Below, one piece after another: positions 47,830 through 58,803 of a stretch of DNA of 64,000 nt. Numbering within the stretch: the stretch's first letter is position 1; each line of letters opens with the position of its first letter. The notes below the pieces were generated by a model, which saw only the letters and a program-made list of their open reading frames with translations, was not told the DNA's origin and did not search any database. Made by a program: the position numbers and the translations under genes. Source of the DNA: Lampris incognitus. Lineage: Eukaryota > Chordata > Actinopteri > Lampriformes > Lampridae. The stretch lies in contig NC_079216.1 in NCBI RefSeq assembly GCF_029633865.1, forward strand, positions 20,119,019 to 20,183,018, given 5' to 3'.

Positions 47830-48690
47830 CAACTATGAAGTGGTCCTGTGCTTCATCTGGATCTTCAATCCCCTTGAGTTCTACACCAATATTCTGGCAT
47901 AGCTCTCATTCTTGCTAAATTTTCCAATTGGAAGTCTGAAGAAGTCTTTGGAATAGTAATCTTTAAGCTTAGTGAGGAGGTTGCTGTCAGTGTGAGGGTT
48001 GCCACTCTTCTCCAAGTCAAGCAGATATGTTCAAAACAATGTAGGGTAATTCGTATTGATGATCTGCTCAAATTTGAAAGTGGAATCTTCCACCCTAAAG
48101 GTGTTCTTCTTGTCCCGTCTGTTAAAGAATGTGGTGGTGGAGTCTATGGTTGTCTGATCCTCCCAAGGGCATGGCTCTGGACTAACAGTTGGTAGTAACA
48201 GTTGGCAACTGAGAAACTCTCCATCGACAGATCTTTTCTTGGAGGATGAGTGGATGACCAAACACTGCACTTGTATTTGAGCAAGATGTTTTGGGGCTTA
48301 ACGCATCACTTGGGTTTGAGGACCGCCCATAGCTCAATATCCCAAATTTGTAATTTGGGATATTGGGCTATTCAAATAAAACTGACTTGACTTGACTGTC
48401 ATCATTAAGTTCTGGGATAGAGAAGCGAACTATAGGAAGTCTCCCTGGCAAGACACCTGCTTGTTTCTGGTGGGATAATTCATTCAGGGGCCCCGCCCCT
48501 GAACTAAAAACACCGGGCAGCTCTAAGACACCTGCCCCATCAGACTTGCTGCAATCTTTGTGGAATTCTCTTTATCTTCTGTATAATGGTGCCATGCTTT
48601 TCCTGACCAGAGGCTCTGCAAGGCAGTTTCCAGTAGTTCTTTTGCTTTTGCATCTAGTTCCATGGCCCTCTGCAAAATGTGAATGCCTTT
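47830..48690 (-). pseudogene. Decayed coding sequence of unknown family
   Basis: On the minus strand 48,590-48,690 reads GIHILQRAMELDAKAKELLE then TALQSLWSGKAWHHY. 48,031-48,260 reads DGEFLSCQLLLPTVSPEPCP then STTTFFNRRDKKNTFRVEDS, ending EQIINTNYPTLF and a stop; the same frame then continues DLEKSGNPHTDSNLLTKLKD and YYSKDFFRLPIGKFSKNESY to about 47,870. Composition looks protein-coding over several hundred bases with few interruptions. I cannot name the family. It could be a processed host-gene copy or a transposon protein. Confidence 0.35.
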
Positions 48691-48852
48691 CTTTGTGTTG
48701 CCTTGTGAATGTTAAAATTGTGTAGAGGCAATGTGAATAAAAGCAAAATTCTGACTGTGAGATCCAGCTGCACACACCGTGTGTGTACCGTGTACACTGA
48801 AGCGAGACTGGCAGCAGGGACAGGGCTAACTCTGGAGTCTGGTGAATGATCA

Positions 48853-49390
48853 TATTAATATAATAACAATACATTTTATCTGTGGGCGTCTTTCAGAGCA
48901 CTCAAGGACACCTTACGCATAACACAGTAAAAAACAAGCAGCACTGCATCAGACAGCATAAAATCAAAACAAAGCAGGGTAGATAAGTATAAAATCAGCA
49001 TCTGCACAATATGCCAGTTTGAAAAGGTACATTTTGAGATGGGATCTGAAGGTTGAAAGAGAGTCAATTTTGTGAATATCTTGTGGGAGAGAGTTCCATA
49101 GGCAGGGGGCAGAATGACTGAAGGCTGTAGACCCCACGGTAGTCAAACGTAGCGTAGTGAGTTGGAGAGCAGAAGAGGATCTGAGAGTGTGGGAGGGCGT
49201 GTGGATATGAAGCAGTTTGGAAAGATACGAAGGAGCTAGGTTATTAAGGGCCTTAAAGGTGAGGAGCAGGATCTTGAAGTCCATATGGTATTTAACAGGG
49301 AGCCAATGGAGTTGCTGAAGAACAGGAGTGATATGATCTATGGAAGGAGTTCTGGTAATGATACGGGCAGCTGAATTCTGGACCAATTAC
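48853..49390 (-). mobile_element. L2-clade LINE, 3' end
   Basis: Minus-strand C-terminal RT remnant: MVQNSAARIITRTPSIDHIT, LQQLHWLPVKYHMDFKILLL, FKALNNLAPSYLSKLL, SAPCLWNSLPQDIHK. A short A/T-rich tail (ttaatataataacaataca on plus) lies at 48,853-48,871. The 140-codon frame 48,964-49,386 is open, so this copy is relatively young. 5'-truncated. Confidence 0.88.
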
Positions 49391-49639
49391 ATTAACATAC
49401 ACACACACGACAGCTAAGATGCACTCAACATGTCAAAAATGAATAGATTTGAGGTTTTACCTGAAAGGACTTTAGAAGTGGCAGGAGAAAAAAAAACCCA
49501 ACCAAAACAACATGTTTACACTGGAGCTAAAGTTTCAGAAATAAAACAAAATGGGTTTCAAATTGCCCAAAATTGAGTGGTAGATATATTAACACTGTAG
49601 GAACATCAGGCATTATACTAAGAGAAGTATATACCACAC

Positions 49640-51600
49640 CATTGTCAGTTGTCACGGAAGATGGTGACAGAAAAAACACTCTTTCCACTTTTCCAAGTAT
49701 TGCCCTGTAAACCTGTTAGCCAGAGATTTGACATGTACTCTGTGCTTAATATTGCATTGCACAGGGGAAGCAATTAAAGTCACTAAAGCATCAAACCTCC
49801 CAGGTCAATATATAAAATTGGGGCGTGACAAGCCACTGTACATATATTGACGGGCTCTGCGGCCATCAGGGCCAAGATCAATAACCTCCAAATTGCTTTA
49901 AATAGCACACACTAATATGTCACCGCAGCATATATTCATGCAAGAATCTGGTTTTGCATGTCACAGCCAACGTAAGATAGGAATTGATAAAGAGTTTGAG
50001 AAAGTTTGGTTTGGGCAAGGGAAAGACAGTGATCTTATGACTAGTGATTGGATGTATTGGGCAGTAAGTCTTCAATAGTAGTTTCTGGCAGCAGGAGTCA
50101 TTATCCCATGTGCACACTCCCCAGTGAGGACGCATATCTTTCCAGTTAAAAAGATAAGGGCGCCGCTCTGATGGCCGAGCGGAATAAACCGCAGTTCTTG
50201 CAATCCGTCATGTGGCTATCCCAGACTCGCCGTAACCGGTCACGGCCAGAGCGTCCACGGGGTAAGGCATTCATTAGGCCACCCTTACCCGAGGGCTAGT
50301 GGGTGTAGACCGGTGTACTGTTCGATGACTCATGGTTCTCCAGCGACATCCTCCGGCCCATCCGGGCGCCTGCAGCCAAGCAACCGAAAGCATTCTCCCT
50401 ACGCCTGCTTCGCGGCCTGAGGGTAATGCGATCCATGCGAGGCTTCAGCGCGTAAAATGGCGAGAGCAGCCGACACGAGTTTGAAGGAAGCTGGTGTTAC
50501 GACTATCTCCTTCCTGTGGAAACGTGAGCCAGGGGAGTTATTCGACAAGAGTTCCAGCCATATGCCATCGGGTTAATCGGGTGGGATAAGGGGAAAAACT
50601 AGAAATACATTTATATAAAAAAAGAAAAAGATAAGGGCAGAGAGTCAGCCAGCAGAGTGGCGATTCGTGCAAGATTTACAAGGAGAAAATGCAGCTGTAC
50701 ACACAGAGGCACCTGCTGTACCCAACCCACATACAATACTCTCACAGGTCCCACCTGAGAGCATGTGGTTTTCTGTTGTTGATTTGACTGATGCATTTTT
50801 CATTGTCCCAGTGCACCCAGACTCTCAGTATTGGTTTGCTTTCACATTCCAGGTTAAAACGTATACGTGGACCAAGACGCCACAGGGTTATGTTGAATCC
50901 CTAGCAGTCTACTCTCAGGTTTTGCATGCAAGTCTGGAAAATTAGCTTTCCAGCAGGGAGCACCCTGATACAGTAGGTTGATGATTTAATGATCCGTTCA
51001 CCAACAAATCAAGCTTGTGAGATTGACACTATTGCATTGCTAAAATATCTGGCAGAACAGGGCCACAAAGCCAGTCTGCATAGATTGCAATTTGTCCAGG
51101 AAAAAGTCACCTTTCTAGGGCACAAGATCTCTAAAAATGGCAAAAACACTGAGCTTAAAATGAGTGGAAGCCATCCTCAAAATTCCAAAACCTAATTTTT
51201 TAGGGATGACAGGCTACTGTAGACAATTAATCTGTGACTATGTGTCCTTAGAGGCACCACTATTATCCATTATGCATGGCCATGGACTAAAATCAACTGA
51301 CAATGTGACATGGACAGAAGCTGCTGAAGCAGCTTTCACTCAACTAAAACAGTCTTTGACTACCACACCTCCATTAGGACAGCCAGAAGCAGAAAGATCA
51401 TTCACACACACTGTGGATGAAAAGGGGGGCATTATGACGTCTGTGCTGTTATGAGAGCATGGGGGAAAACAAAGACTTGCGGTATATTTTTCCTCAAAGC
51501 GAGCCAGTGCGGCATTGGGCCTGCCTCTCTGTCTGAGAGCAATAACAGCAGCAGAGAAAGCAATAGTTGCATCACGGGATATACTGAGTTATCAGAAGGA
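49640..51600 (+). mobile_element. Endogenous retrovirus pol remnant (class I-like)
   Basis: Decayed pol on plus. RT motifs on the right of the SINE are VPNPHTILSQVPP, FSVVDLTDAFFIVPVHPDSQ (first catalytic Asp region) at 50,667-50,945, FLGHKISKNGK at about 51,112 and the RT connection (GYCRQLICDYVSLEAPL, WTEAAEAAFTQLKQSL) at 51,164-51,454. The catalytic YVDD-type box near 50,970-50,985 is disrupted (tagtaggttgatgattta). A short RT-like stretch also precedes the SINE at about 50,090-50,147. The 49,640-50,080 part is assigned only by proximity. Frame breaks and stops throughout; no LTR, gag or env was identified, so it cannot make virus. The pattern is gamma/epsilon-retrovirus-like. Confidence 0.75.
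50162..50624 (+). mobile_element. 463-bp SINE with tRNA-Leu/Ser-like A box
   Basis: It starts gccgctctgatggccgagcg, where tggccgagcgg is a good A box of tRNA-Leu/Ser type, and ends ..atttatataaaaaaag. A perfect 14-bp TSD aaaaagataagggc is at 50,148-50,161 and 50,625-50,638, inside the retroviral RT gene. No long ORF. The body is GC-rich and unlike SINE families A and B. A B box is not obvious. Confidence 0.75.
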
Positions 51601-51601
51601 A

Positions 51602-51860
51602 AGAAAGATGAAGAAGAAAGCCACCTTATTTGTCATTGAATAGGTTACAATGACATCTGTCTTCTACATGTAACCCATCCTATTGTATAGCAGCAGTGGG
51701 CAGCTGCATCACCTGGGGACCAGCTAAAGTTCTTCTTTCCACTCCCTTGTTCAGGGGCACAGGCGGGAGTATTAACCCTAACATGCATGTCTTTTTGAGG
51801 GTGGGAGGAAACCGGAGCACCCGGAGGAAATCCACGGAAACGCAGGGAGAAAATACAAAG
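51602..51860 (+). repeat. Dispersed fish repeat, related to SINE family B
   Basis: agccaccttatttgtcattg .. acatgtaacccatcctattg .. gggtgggaggaaaccggagc acccgg .. cgcagggagaaa. The first half matches 46,605-46,750 and the second the family B SINE body. Confidence 0.6.
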
Positions 51861-52711
51861 TTGCACTATTAGTACCCCATTCAGTGGCCACGGCAGTGTG
51901 CAGATCCGAAGTCGAACGGTCACGGCACCGACTGCAGCCCCCTCGTGCTTGGTCTGCGTGTTGTGCAGCAGCAAACGACTCGTCAGGCTGTATGGGTTCG
52001 TGCACGTGTTCTTATCGCGTGCGGCGATAAGCAGAATAACCCGTTGGCTCAGTGTTGCGTAATATGTCTCGCTCCAGCCCCACTCTCGTCACCGATCGCG
52101 GGAAAAGGGACGAGAGTGACGTTTACAGTGAACTTGATTAAGGCCAGTGCCAACTATCACCATAAGAGGGCGCCAAGAATACAATGGAACGTTTCTATGA
52201 TTAAAGACCGATACAACGTTGGGAAAAATAACATCATATTTTGACGTACTTCGACGTATTAACATGCAGGTACTTTTTACTCCTGCTACAGTTGCATATT
52301 TTCTTACTTTTTGAAATCAATCAGCAATATGGCAAAGGCAGACTTCATGAGCATTTGTATGTTGTTGTAATGCTCATTATGTCTGTGTCAAGTTGAGTTA
52401 AGGTGACGTAGGATATGTAATAATTAAATAACTGAGTAAAAAGGCAATCATTAAATTGTTATACTTATTAAGGCTTTTTCCACAATAAATATTTACTTGA
52501 TCTAACATCTTGAATATGCTGATTACTTCTTAAAGCAAATAATGTTTGAAAGGCTGAAACTTCTTACAGGCGGTCATCAAAGTCGTATTTCCAGACAGAG
52601 GACAGAAATAAACTCAGTAAATCAGAGTACAACATGAAGTACGCATAGCGTTTTGCCAGAGAACGTGCATGATATGCCTTTTCTTTGTAAAGGGTAGGGT
52701 TATTTATATAT

Positions 52712-52714
<3 letters not shown>
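51861..52714. other. Non-coding spacer
   Basis: 51,930-52,260 is CpG-rich and contains an inverted pair (ccccactctcgtcaccgatcg / gggacgagagtgacgt), possibly the end of an unknown transposon. The remainder is AT-rich. No gene. Confidence 0.4.
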
Positions 52715-52749
<35 letters not shown>

Positions 52750-52839
52750 AGAGAGTACATGGTACAACTTCAGCAATTATTCTACAGACACCAGCTCCAC
52801 CCCACCACCCCAGAGATGGTATTCTGCCTTGCTCCACAC

Positions 52840-52928
<89 letters not shown>
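52715..52928. repeat. Inverted pair of (GT)n and (CA)n microsatellites
   Basis: (TG)n at 52,715-52,748 and (CA)n at 52,843-52,928, separated by about 95 bp and complementary to each other, so the transcript or single strand could fold into a long hairpin. Confidence 0.95.
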
Positions 52929-52932
<4 letters not shown>

Positions 52933-53177
52933 TGAGGGTGGGGAACAGAGAAAATAAGGTCACCTACTGAGTAGGGGGCAGCCTTTCCTGTCATGTTCAT
53001 TTATCATTTTTCAAAATCAGTTGTGGTCAAATTATGATTGGGTGGGACAAAATAAAAACAGAGACCCTTGACCCAGTTTTGCTCCACCTGGATTTGCTAT
53101 TGATAAGCACACCTTCAGACTTGACTTGTATTCGGTGTTCTTTTAGGTTATGAGGCCAGAGTGCAGCCGTGGTTTAG

Positions 53178-54710
53178 ATGACACGTGATGACTGGAAGAG
53201 GTTGTTGGCATGGTCAGCAACCTCTCAAGGCCTATTTACCTGCTCTGACTGCAAAATATTAGAACTAAGCTGTAGTAAAGAAGCATTTCATCTACTGAGA
53301 ATATATATTGACCATATCTACACTAAGGATAAGGACACTGAGGTTGATCTTCACATTGGTTGTCCATCAACAGTGTGGAGCTGGTGGAAAGAACCCCGCT
53401 GTGCTGCACAGGGACGTTCCAGATGTGAAAACTGTCTTCTCTTTTCTGGGTCCTTCTCCCTCAGCCACGAACAGACTCTGCTCAGTCCAGATTGTGATAC
53501 TCTATCGACTTCCTGGCTGTTAGTATTTCTTGAAGAATTTGTCTCAGGTCTTGTTACTCATTCTGATGAGATTCTAATTCTTGGTGATTTCAATATTCAT
53601 CTGAATAAGTCCGGTGATCCTCTAAGTAAAGCCTTTCTGCGGCTTGTTCATACTTTTGGGTTCGCTCAGTTTGTTCAAGATTTGACTCATTGCAGTGGTA
53701 ACAGCCTTGATTTGGTTTTATCTAAAGGGATAGCTGTTTCTGATCTGAATGTGTTGCCAACCACATCTGCTGTGTCAGATCCCTTTCTCATTAAATTTGA
53801 AGCATTAGCCTGTCCTGTTAATGTCGGCACAGATGTAATTGCTACTCGCCACAATGGTCCATCCACTGTAGCTGCATTTGGCCAGCAGCTACTTGTAGTC
53901 TTGGCTCCTTTCACTGTAGTGACTGACTCTTGTTGAAAATCTCACAAGTGACTTAAATGTGGCCCTCTCTAGTCTTCTCAATTCAGCTGTACCTCTCACT
54001 ACCAGAGCTAGGTGACTAAAGAGGCCTACACCCTGGTTTAACAACGAGACATGTGCCCTTAAGCGGGACTGCAGCAGACTGGAACGTAAATGGCAAAAAT
54101 CAAAATTGGAAGTTTTTTACCTATCTTGGCATGAGTTGAAGTACAAGTATGCTTTATCTGCTGCAAAAGCAGTGTAACTCTCTCGCTTAATCAATACTGA
54201 TCAACATAATCCCAGATTTCTCTTTGACACCGTAGTTTTAATTACTAAAAAGCAGCTACCTATTAGCTGCTCACCATTCACGGTCCATGAGTCCATGCGT
54301 TTCTAGACGTTTTCTGCAGTAAGGTTGATGAGATCATAAACTAAATTAGTTCTTCAACTCCAGTTACTCCTGCAGATCCTGTCTTACCAAATTCATGAAT
54401 CACCGATAGTCCCTGTAATTACAGCTTTTGAGACTATCTCTCTTTATAATTTGACTAAGTTCATGTCAGCTTCTAAACCAACTACTTGCCTACTTGACCC
54501 TTTACCAGCAAAAAGTTTTAAAGACCTCTGGCTGTTCCTGGGACGTACAATGCTATACATTTATTTATTACTTACTACTGGCATTGTTCCCAGCAGTTTT
54601 AAGACAGCTGTGGTCAAACCTCTACTTAATAAACCGCACCTCGATCCATGTTCTCTTAATAACTATCGACCAGTCTCTAATCTTTCCATTCTCCATTCTT
54701 GAGCTGATAG
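53178..54710 (+). mobile_element. L2-like LINE fragment: endonuclease to RT start
   Basis: Endonuclease remnant EILILGDFNIHLNKSGDPLS with the GDFN motif, then HCSGNSLDLVLSKGI and a DP..I end corresponding to the SDHxxI motif (here SDPFLI, so the catalytic His is lost). A linker with stops follows (TPWFNNETCALKRDCSRLER), then the RT start PSSFKTAVVKPLLNKPHLDP and NNYRPVSNLSIL. It breaks off at about 54,705. Confidence 0.75.
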
Positions 54711-54719
54711 TAGATTAAT

Positions 54720-55440
54720 GTATGGGAAACTCATTGAGTGTAGCAAGGTCTGAAGAAATAGCCCTGGAGAATTTCGAGCTGAAATATAAGAGGAGACCTG
54801 ACCTATGAACTCTTTCAACAATATGCAAGTTCTGTTATCCATCAGAATGACAGCCCAACAATAAACATTCTACAGAGGCACCATAGAGAGCATTCTGACC
54901 AGCTGTATCACTGTCTGGCATGGGAACGGCAAGGCCTCTGACCACAAATCCCTACAGCGGATAGTGAAGACAGCTGGAAAGATCATAGGAACTGCTCTCC
55001 CATCCATCCAGGCCATCTTTGATGCATGGTGCACCTGGAAGGCTCTTAGCATTGTGAAGGACCCCACCTACCCTTCCCACATCCACTTCACCCTCCTACC
55101 CTCTGGCATGAGGTACCGGAGCATCCGTGCTGCCTCCACCAGACTATGCAACACTTTAATTCCTCAGGCTGTGAGGTTCCTCAACAGTCTAAACACTTAG
55201 ACCTTCCATAAAATGACTTTTTGACCCTCTTACTCACTGTCCGTGTCAGGTGTGCTCGTGATATTTAGGTCTGTGAAGTAATTCTTGTTTTTAATGCACT
55301 TTTTGTTTTTAATATTTATTGTGTGTTATTTGTTTTTATGTGGCACTGAGGTCCTTGTGAAACGTAATTCCGTTCCCTTGTATGTATGAGACATGCATAT
55401 ATGGCAATGACAAATAAATATCAGTCTAAGTTTAAGTCTA
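54720..55440 (+). mobile_element. CR1/jockey-group LINE, C-terminal fragment
   Basis: YRGTIESILTSCITVWHGNG, LQRIVKTAGKIIGTALPSIQ, DPTYPSHIHFTLLPSGMRYR and RLCNTLIPQAVRFLNSLNT followed by a stop at 55,198-55,200 and a 3' UTR with aataaatatcagtctaagtt. This type differs from the L2-like copies on both sides. 5'-truncated; TSD not resolved. Confidence 0.75.
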
Positions 55441-55609
55441 AAGATAAGCCTCTTCCTGAGACAGGGATTAGGAAGAAATGTCTGGGTACATACCATTGTG
55501 ACTGTAACTCAGACTTGTTTTTTTTAAGCATGACTCAGCAGCAAAACTACTGTGTCATACTTACCAGATACCGGTTCAAGAGAGGGTCAAAAACCATTTC
55601 TTGATCGGC

Positions 55610-57184
55610 AAGAGTAGAGAATTATAGACCAATTTCCAAACTTCCTTTCTTAACCAAAATCCTTGAAAAAATTGTTGCGGACCAAATCCTGCAGCTGACT
55701 GAGGGACATAACATTTTTGATAAATTTCAATCCAGTTTTCGTCACAAGTCTAGTACTGAGACTGCATTACTAAGCATGTCCAACGACATTCTTATGCATG
55801 CTGATAAAGGTGAACAGTCTATTCTTATTCTACTAGATTTAACCACTACCTTTGATACCATCGATCATGCCATCTTACTTGATAGGTTGGAAAACTGGGT
55901 TAGCATTTTTGGTACAGCGTTAAGTTGGTTTCACTCTTATCTGGCTAATAGACATTTTAATGTTTGTATTAACAATCTTGTATCCTCATCAGTTCCCCTG
56001 CTGCGTGGAGTCCCTCAGGGGTCTGTCCTTGGGCCAATCCTTTTCTCTTTATACATGCTTCCTCTGGGTCATTTGTTTAGTCACTTTCAAGACATGTCAT
56101 ACCACTGCCGATGATACTCAGGTCTATTTCTCTGCCAAACCCAATAATCTGAATGCACTGTCCTCCCTCCATGATTGCTTAACTGCCACCAAAGACTGGA
56201 TGTTCCTTAATGTCTTCCATCCCCTGACAAAACTAAAGTTCTCTTAACTGGTCCTGAGAACTTTGCCACTGCTGTTGATCAGTTTATTGGTCCACTTCAT
56301 TCAAACATCAAACCTACTGCTAAAAATCTTGGTATCATCTTTCACCAGAATGTCTTTCGATCACCATGTTACTAAGCTTGTCCAATCCTGTTTTTTTCAA
56401 CTAAAAAAATATTGCAAAAATCAGAATTATTTTGTCTTTTAAGGATATCAAAACATTAATTCAAACTAGAGTGTCCTACTTAGCTTGCTGCCACCACGAC
56501 CCAACCCCGGAAAAGCAGCTGAAGATGAGATGAGATGAGATAACTCAAACTTTAATTTTCTCCCGTCTAGATTACTGTAACTTCCTCTACTCTGGCCAAA
56601 CTACTTTAAATCGTCTACAGTTGGTTCAGAATGCAGCTCCTAGACTACTAACTATAACTAGTCGTAGGTCCCATGTTACCCCTATTCTTGCATCCCTCCA
56701 TTGGCTTCCCATAAAATCTAGAATAATCTAAGATCTTACTGAATACATTTAATGCGCTGCATGATCTTGGCCCCAGTCACATTTCTGATCTTCTCATTCC
56801 ACTTCCTGACCACTTCGAGCCTCAAACCTCTGTCTTTTATCCATTCCTCACTCCGCCTGCAAAAACAAAAGGTGACTGCGCCTTTTCAGTTTAGCCTCAA
56901 GCCTCTGGAATATCCTTCCCAATCCATTAGATTCGCTGAATCTTTGGACTGTTTTAAGCAGCTTCTAAAAACCCATCTTTTCAGGCAAGCCTTTTTATAG
57001 ATCCCTACCCCTGCCTTCTGTTTTGTTTTGTTTTTAGCTTGGTCTGTTACTCCCTATGCCATGTTTTATATTCATTCAATTTATTTGAAGTATTTATTCC
57101 TACTTTGTGTATTGAGTGTAAAGCACTTTGTAACCAAGTTTTTAAAAGTACTACAAATAAAATGTTGCTTGCTTGTTTGCTTAT
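55610..57184 (+). mobile_element. L2-like LINE: RT to 3' end
   Basis: [73 protein letters not shown], then after a shift [20 protein letters not shown] (catalytic ADD; the preceding residue is altered). The C-terminus is at about 56,560-57,000 (ASLHWLP-like, KPLEYPSQSIRFAESLDCFK QL), and the 3' UTR ends ..tactacaaataaaatgttgc then (TTGC/TTTG) repeats. It starts at nearly the same RT motif (NYRP) where the copy at 53-54.7 kb ends, so the two are separate copies. Confidence 0.85.
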
Positions 57185-57261
57185 TTATTGCAAACAGTAC
57201 TGATCAGTACTTAAGGTGTGACTCTCATCATCCACTGGAGTACAAACTAGGCGTCATCAGG

Positions 57262-57499
57262 ATGCTGAACCACCAAGCTGACAATGTCCCCACCCACAGA
57301 ATGGCTGGGGAAGGGGAGAAATCCCACATTAAGCAGGCCCTGGTTAAGTGTGGTTATTCTAACTGGATATTTTTCAAAGGATGCTGAAACACCAAGCTGA
57401 CAATGCCCCCACCCACACAATGGCCGGGGAAGGGGAGAAATCCCACATTAAGCAGGCCCTGGTTAAGTGTGGTTATCCTAACTGGATATTTTTCAAAGC
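57262..57499 (+). repeat. 119-bp tandem duplication in the PLE coding region
   Basis: atgctgaaccaccaagctga at 57,262 recurs as atgctgaaacaccaagctga at 57,381, and the two 119-bp units match with fewer than ten differences. 119 is not a multiple of 3, so the duplication shifts the frame. Confidence 0.92.
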
Positions 57500-57818
57500 C
57501 AGGAAGACACCCAAACAGTGCACCAGCTGATCGAAGAAAGGAGAAGGACAACAGCTGCCTAAGCGCAAACCACTGGAGATTCCGTATGTGGCGGGAGTGT
57601 CGGAAAAGTTGAGCTGTGTATTTTCCAAATACCACGTCTCAGTTGCTTTCAAATGCCAAAACACGCTGCACCAGAAATTGGTCCACCCCAAGGATTGGGT
57701 CCCCAGGGACAAACAGATCAATACAGTGTATGCTGTTAAGTGCCAGGAGGATTGCCGTGACTTGTACATTGCGGAAACCAAACAGATGCTGGCCAAGAGG
57801 GTGGCCCAACACAGAAGA

Positions 57819-58000
57819 TCAAAGAAGGTTGAATTAGTTCATCTGGGTACAACCTTTATTGACAGATACGTTTCAACTAAGTGACATCTAAGTGACATCT
57901 TCAGACTGCAGGCCTCCCCACCCCTTATAAACAGCACAGTATAATACAGTGGTCTAACGACTGAAACCATCGACCAGTTTCATATGCAAATATCAAGACA
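57819..58000 (-). mobile_element. 182-bp PLE 3'-end insertion inside the GIY-YIG region
   Basis: Read on minus it is the terminal PLE region (catatgaaactggtcgatgg .. cttataaggggtggggaggc .. ccagatgaactaattcaac). It is flanked by a 12-bp duplication of the host PLE: caacacagaaga (57,807-57,818) and caacaaagaaga (58,001-58,012), one mismatch. It is thus a 5'-truncated copy of a related PLE that inserted in the opposite direction. Confidence 0.88.
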
Positions 58001-58374
58001 CAACAAAGAAGAGCTAACACGTCAGATCAGGACTCTCTCCATCTACAGGCCAGTGGCCACTCTTTCAAGGATGAGGATGTGCACATACTTGATAGGGAGG
58101 AACGCTGGTTTGAATGGGGAGTCAAAGAGGCCATCTATGTAAAGAGGGAACGACCATCCCTGAACCGGGGGGGTAAGAGTACATCTGTCACCAACTTACA
58201 ATGCTTGCAACTATTTCCCAATCCTCTATGAATAGTACACATGGCCATTGAAACTCTAGTTAATGGTCATAGCAATTTGCAAATGAAACCGATCGTTGGT
58301 TCGGTCGTTACGTAACTGTGCTATTTATAAGGGTGGGGATACCTGCAGTCAGTTGAGACTGAAGAAGTCACTTA

Positions 58375-58628
58375 TGCCCCTTTTCCACTACATGGTACCG
58401 GCTCAACTCGACTTGACTCGACTCGCAGAATGTAATTTTCCATTACCGTAACAGTACCCCCTCAGTGTAGCTTGTCTGCATTGATTTTGGTACCCACTCC
58501 AGTTTTTTTTTTAACCTTGACAAAGGTGGTACCAGAAAAGTGGTAACAGTTACCAAAATACTTTCCAGTACTGGAAAACAAAAAAGTTGAGTCAAGTCGA
58601 GCCGGTACCATGTCGTGGAAAAGGGGCA
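58375..58628. mobile_element. MITE with long terminal inverted repeats
   Basis: Starts tgccccttttccactacatg gtaccgg and ends ccggtaccatgtcgtggaaa aggggca, inverted repeats of about 35 bp with few mismatches. No ORF. This is a common non-autonomous fish element type, possibly hAT-related. It interrupts the 3' terminal region of the PLE between ..gaagaagtcactta and cgtgactcagtaaacg. A clear TSD is not visible. Confidence 0.85.
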
Positions 58629-58671
58629 TTCGTGACTCAGTAAACGTTGTGTCCAGATGAACTGATTCAAC

Positions 58672-58803
58672 TTTCTTTAACTTTGAAAAACCTGTTTTAT
58701 ACTGCAATTGAGTTGTAACTCATCAGCTGGTTTTTTGCCTAAGTCTCAGCACTGAGGAAGGGGAGCTATGCCTGGTGGGGATCTGCATTCTACTTAGTTC
58801 ACT
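58672..58803 (+). repeat. Unclassified repeat, partner of 46,003-46,130
   Basis: ctttgaaaaacctgttttat .. catcagctggttttttgcct .. ggatctgcattctacttagt. It lies between the PLE end and the decayed Tc1 element. Confidence 0.7.

Larger units (their letters stand above)
57205..58680 (+). mobile_element. Penelope-like element, 3' half with GIY-YIG endonuclease
   Basis: A plus-strand PLE remnant: linker (HPLEYKLGVIRMLNHQADNV), a 119-bp tandem duplication, IPYVAGVSEKLSCVFSKYHV, the GIY-YIG domain with YAVKCQEDCRDLYIAETKQM and LAKRVAQHRRS, a 182-bp foreign insertion, GHSFKDEDVHILDREERWFE and EAIYVKRERPSLNRGG, then the 3' region common to 2.4 and 21.4 kb, broken by a MITE. In PLEs this endonuclease nicks target DNA for reverse transcription. 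Here the usual Gly of 'YIGET' is Ala and there are frame breaks, so it is dead. Confidence 0.9.

Noticed and set aside
50667..51454. Functional retroviral polymerase
   Set aside because: Stops, frame breaks, a disrupted catalytic box and a SINE insertion. No LTRs, gag or env found.
53178..57184. One L2 LINE split by the CR1-group fragment
   Set aside because: Both parts contain the same NYRP motif region with about two-thirds identity, far more than a TSD, so they are two copies.
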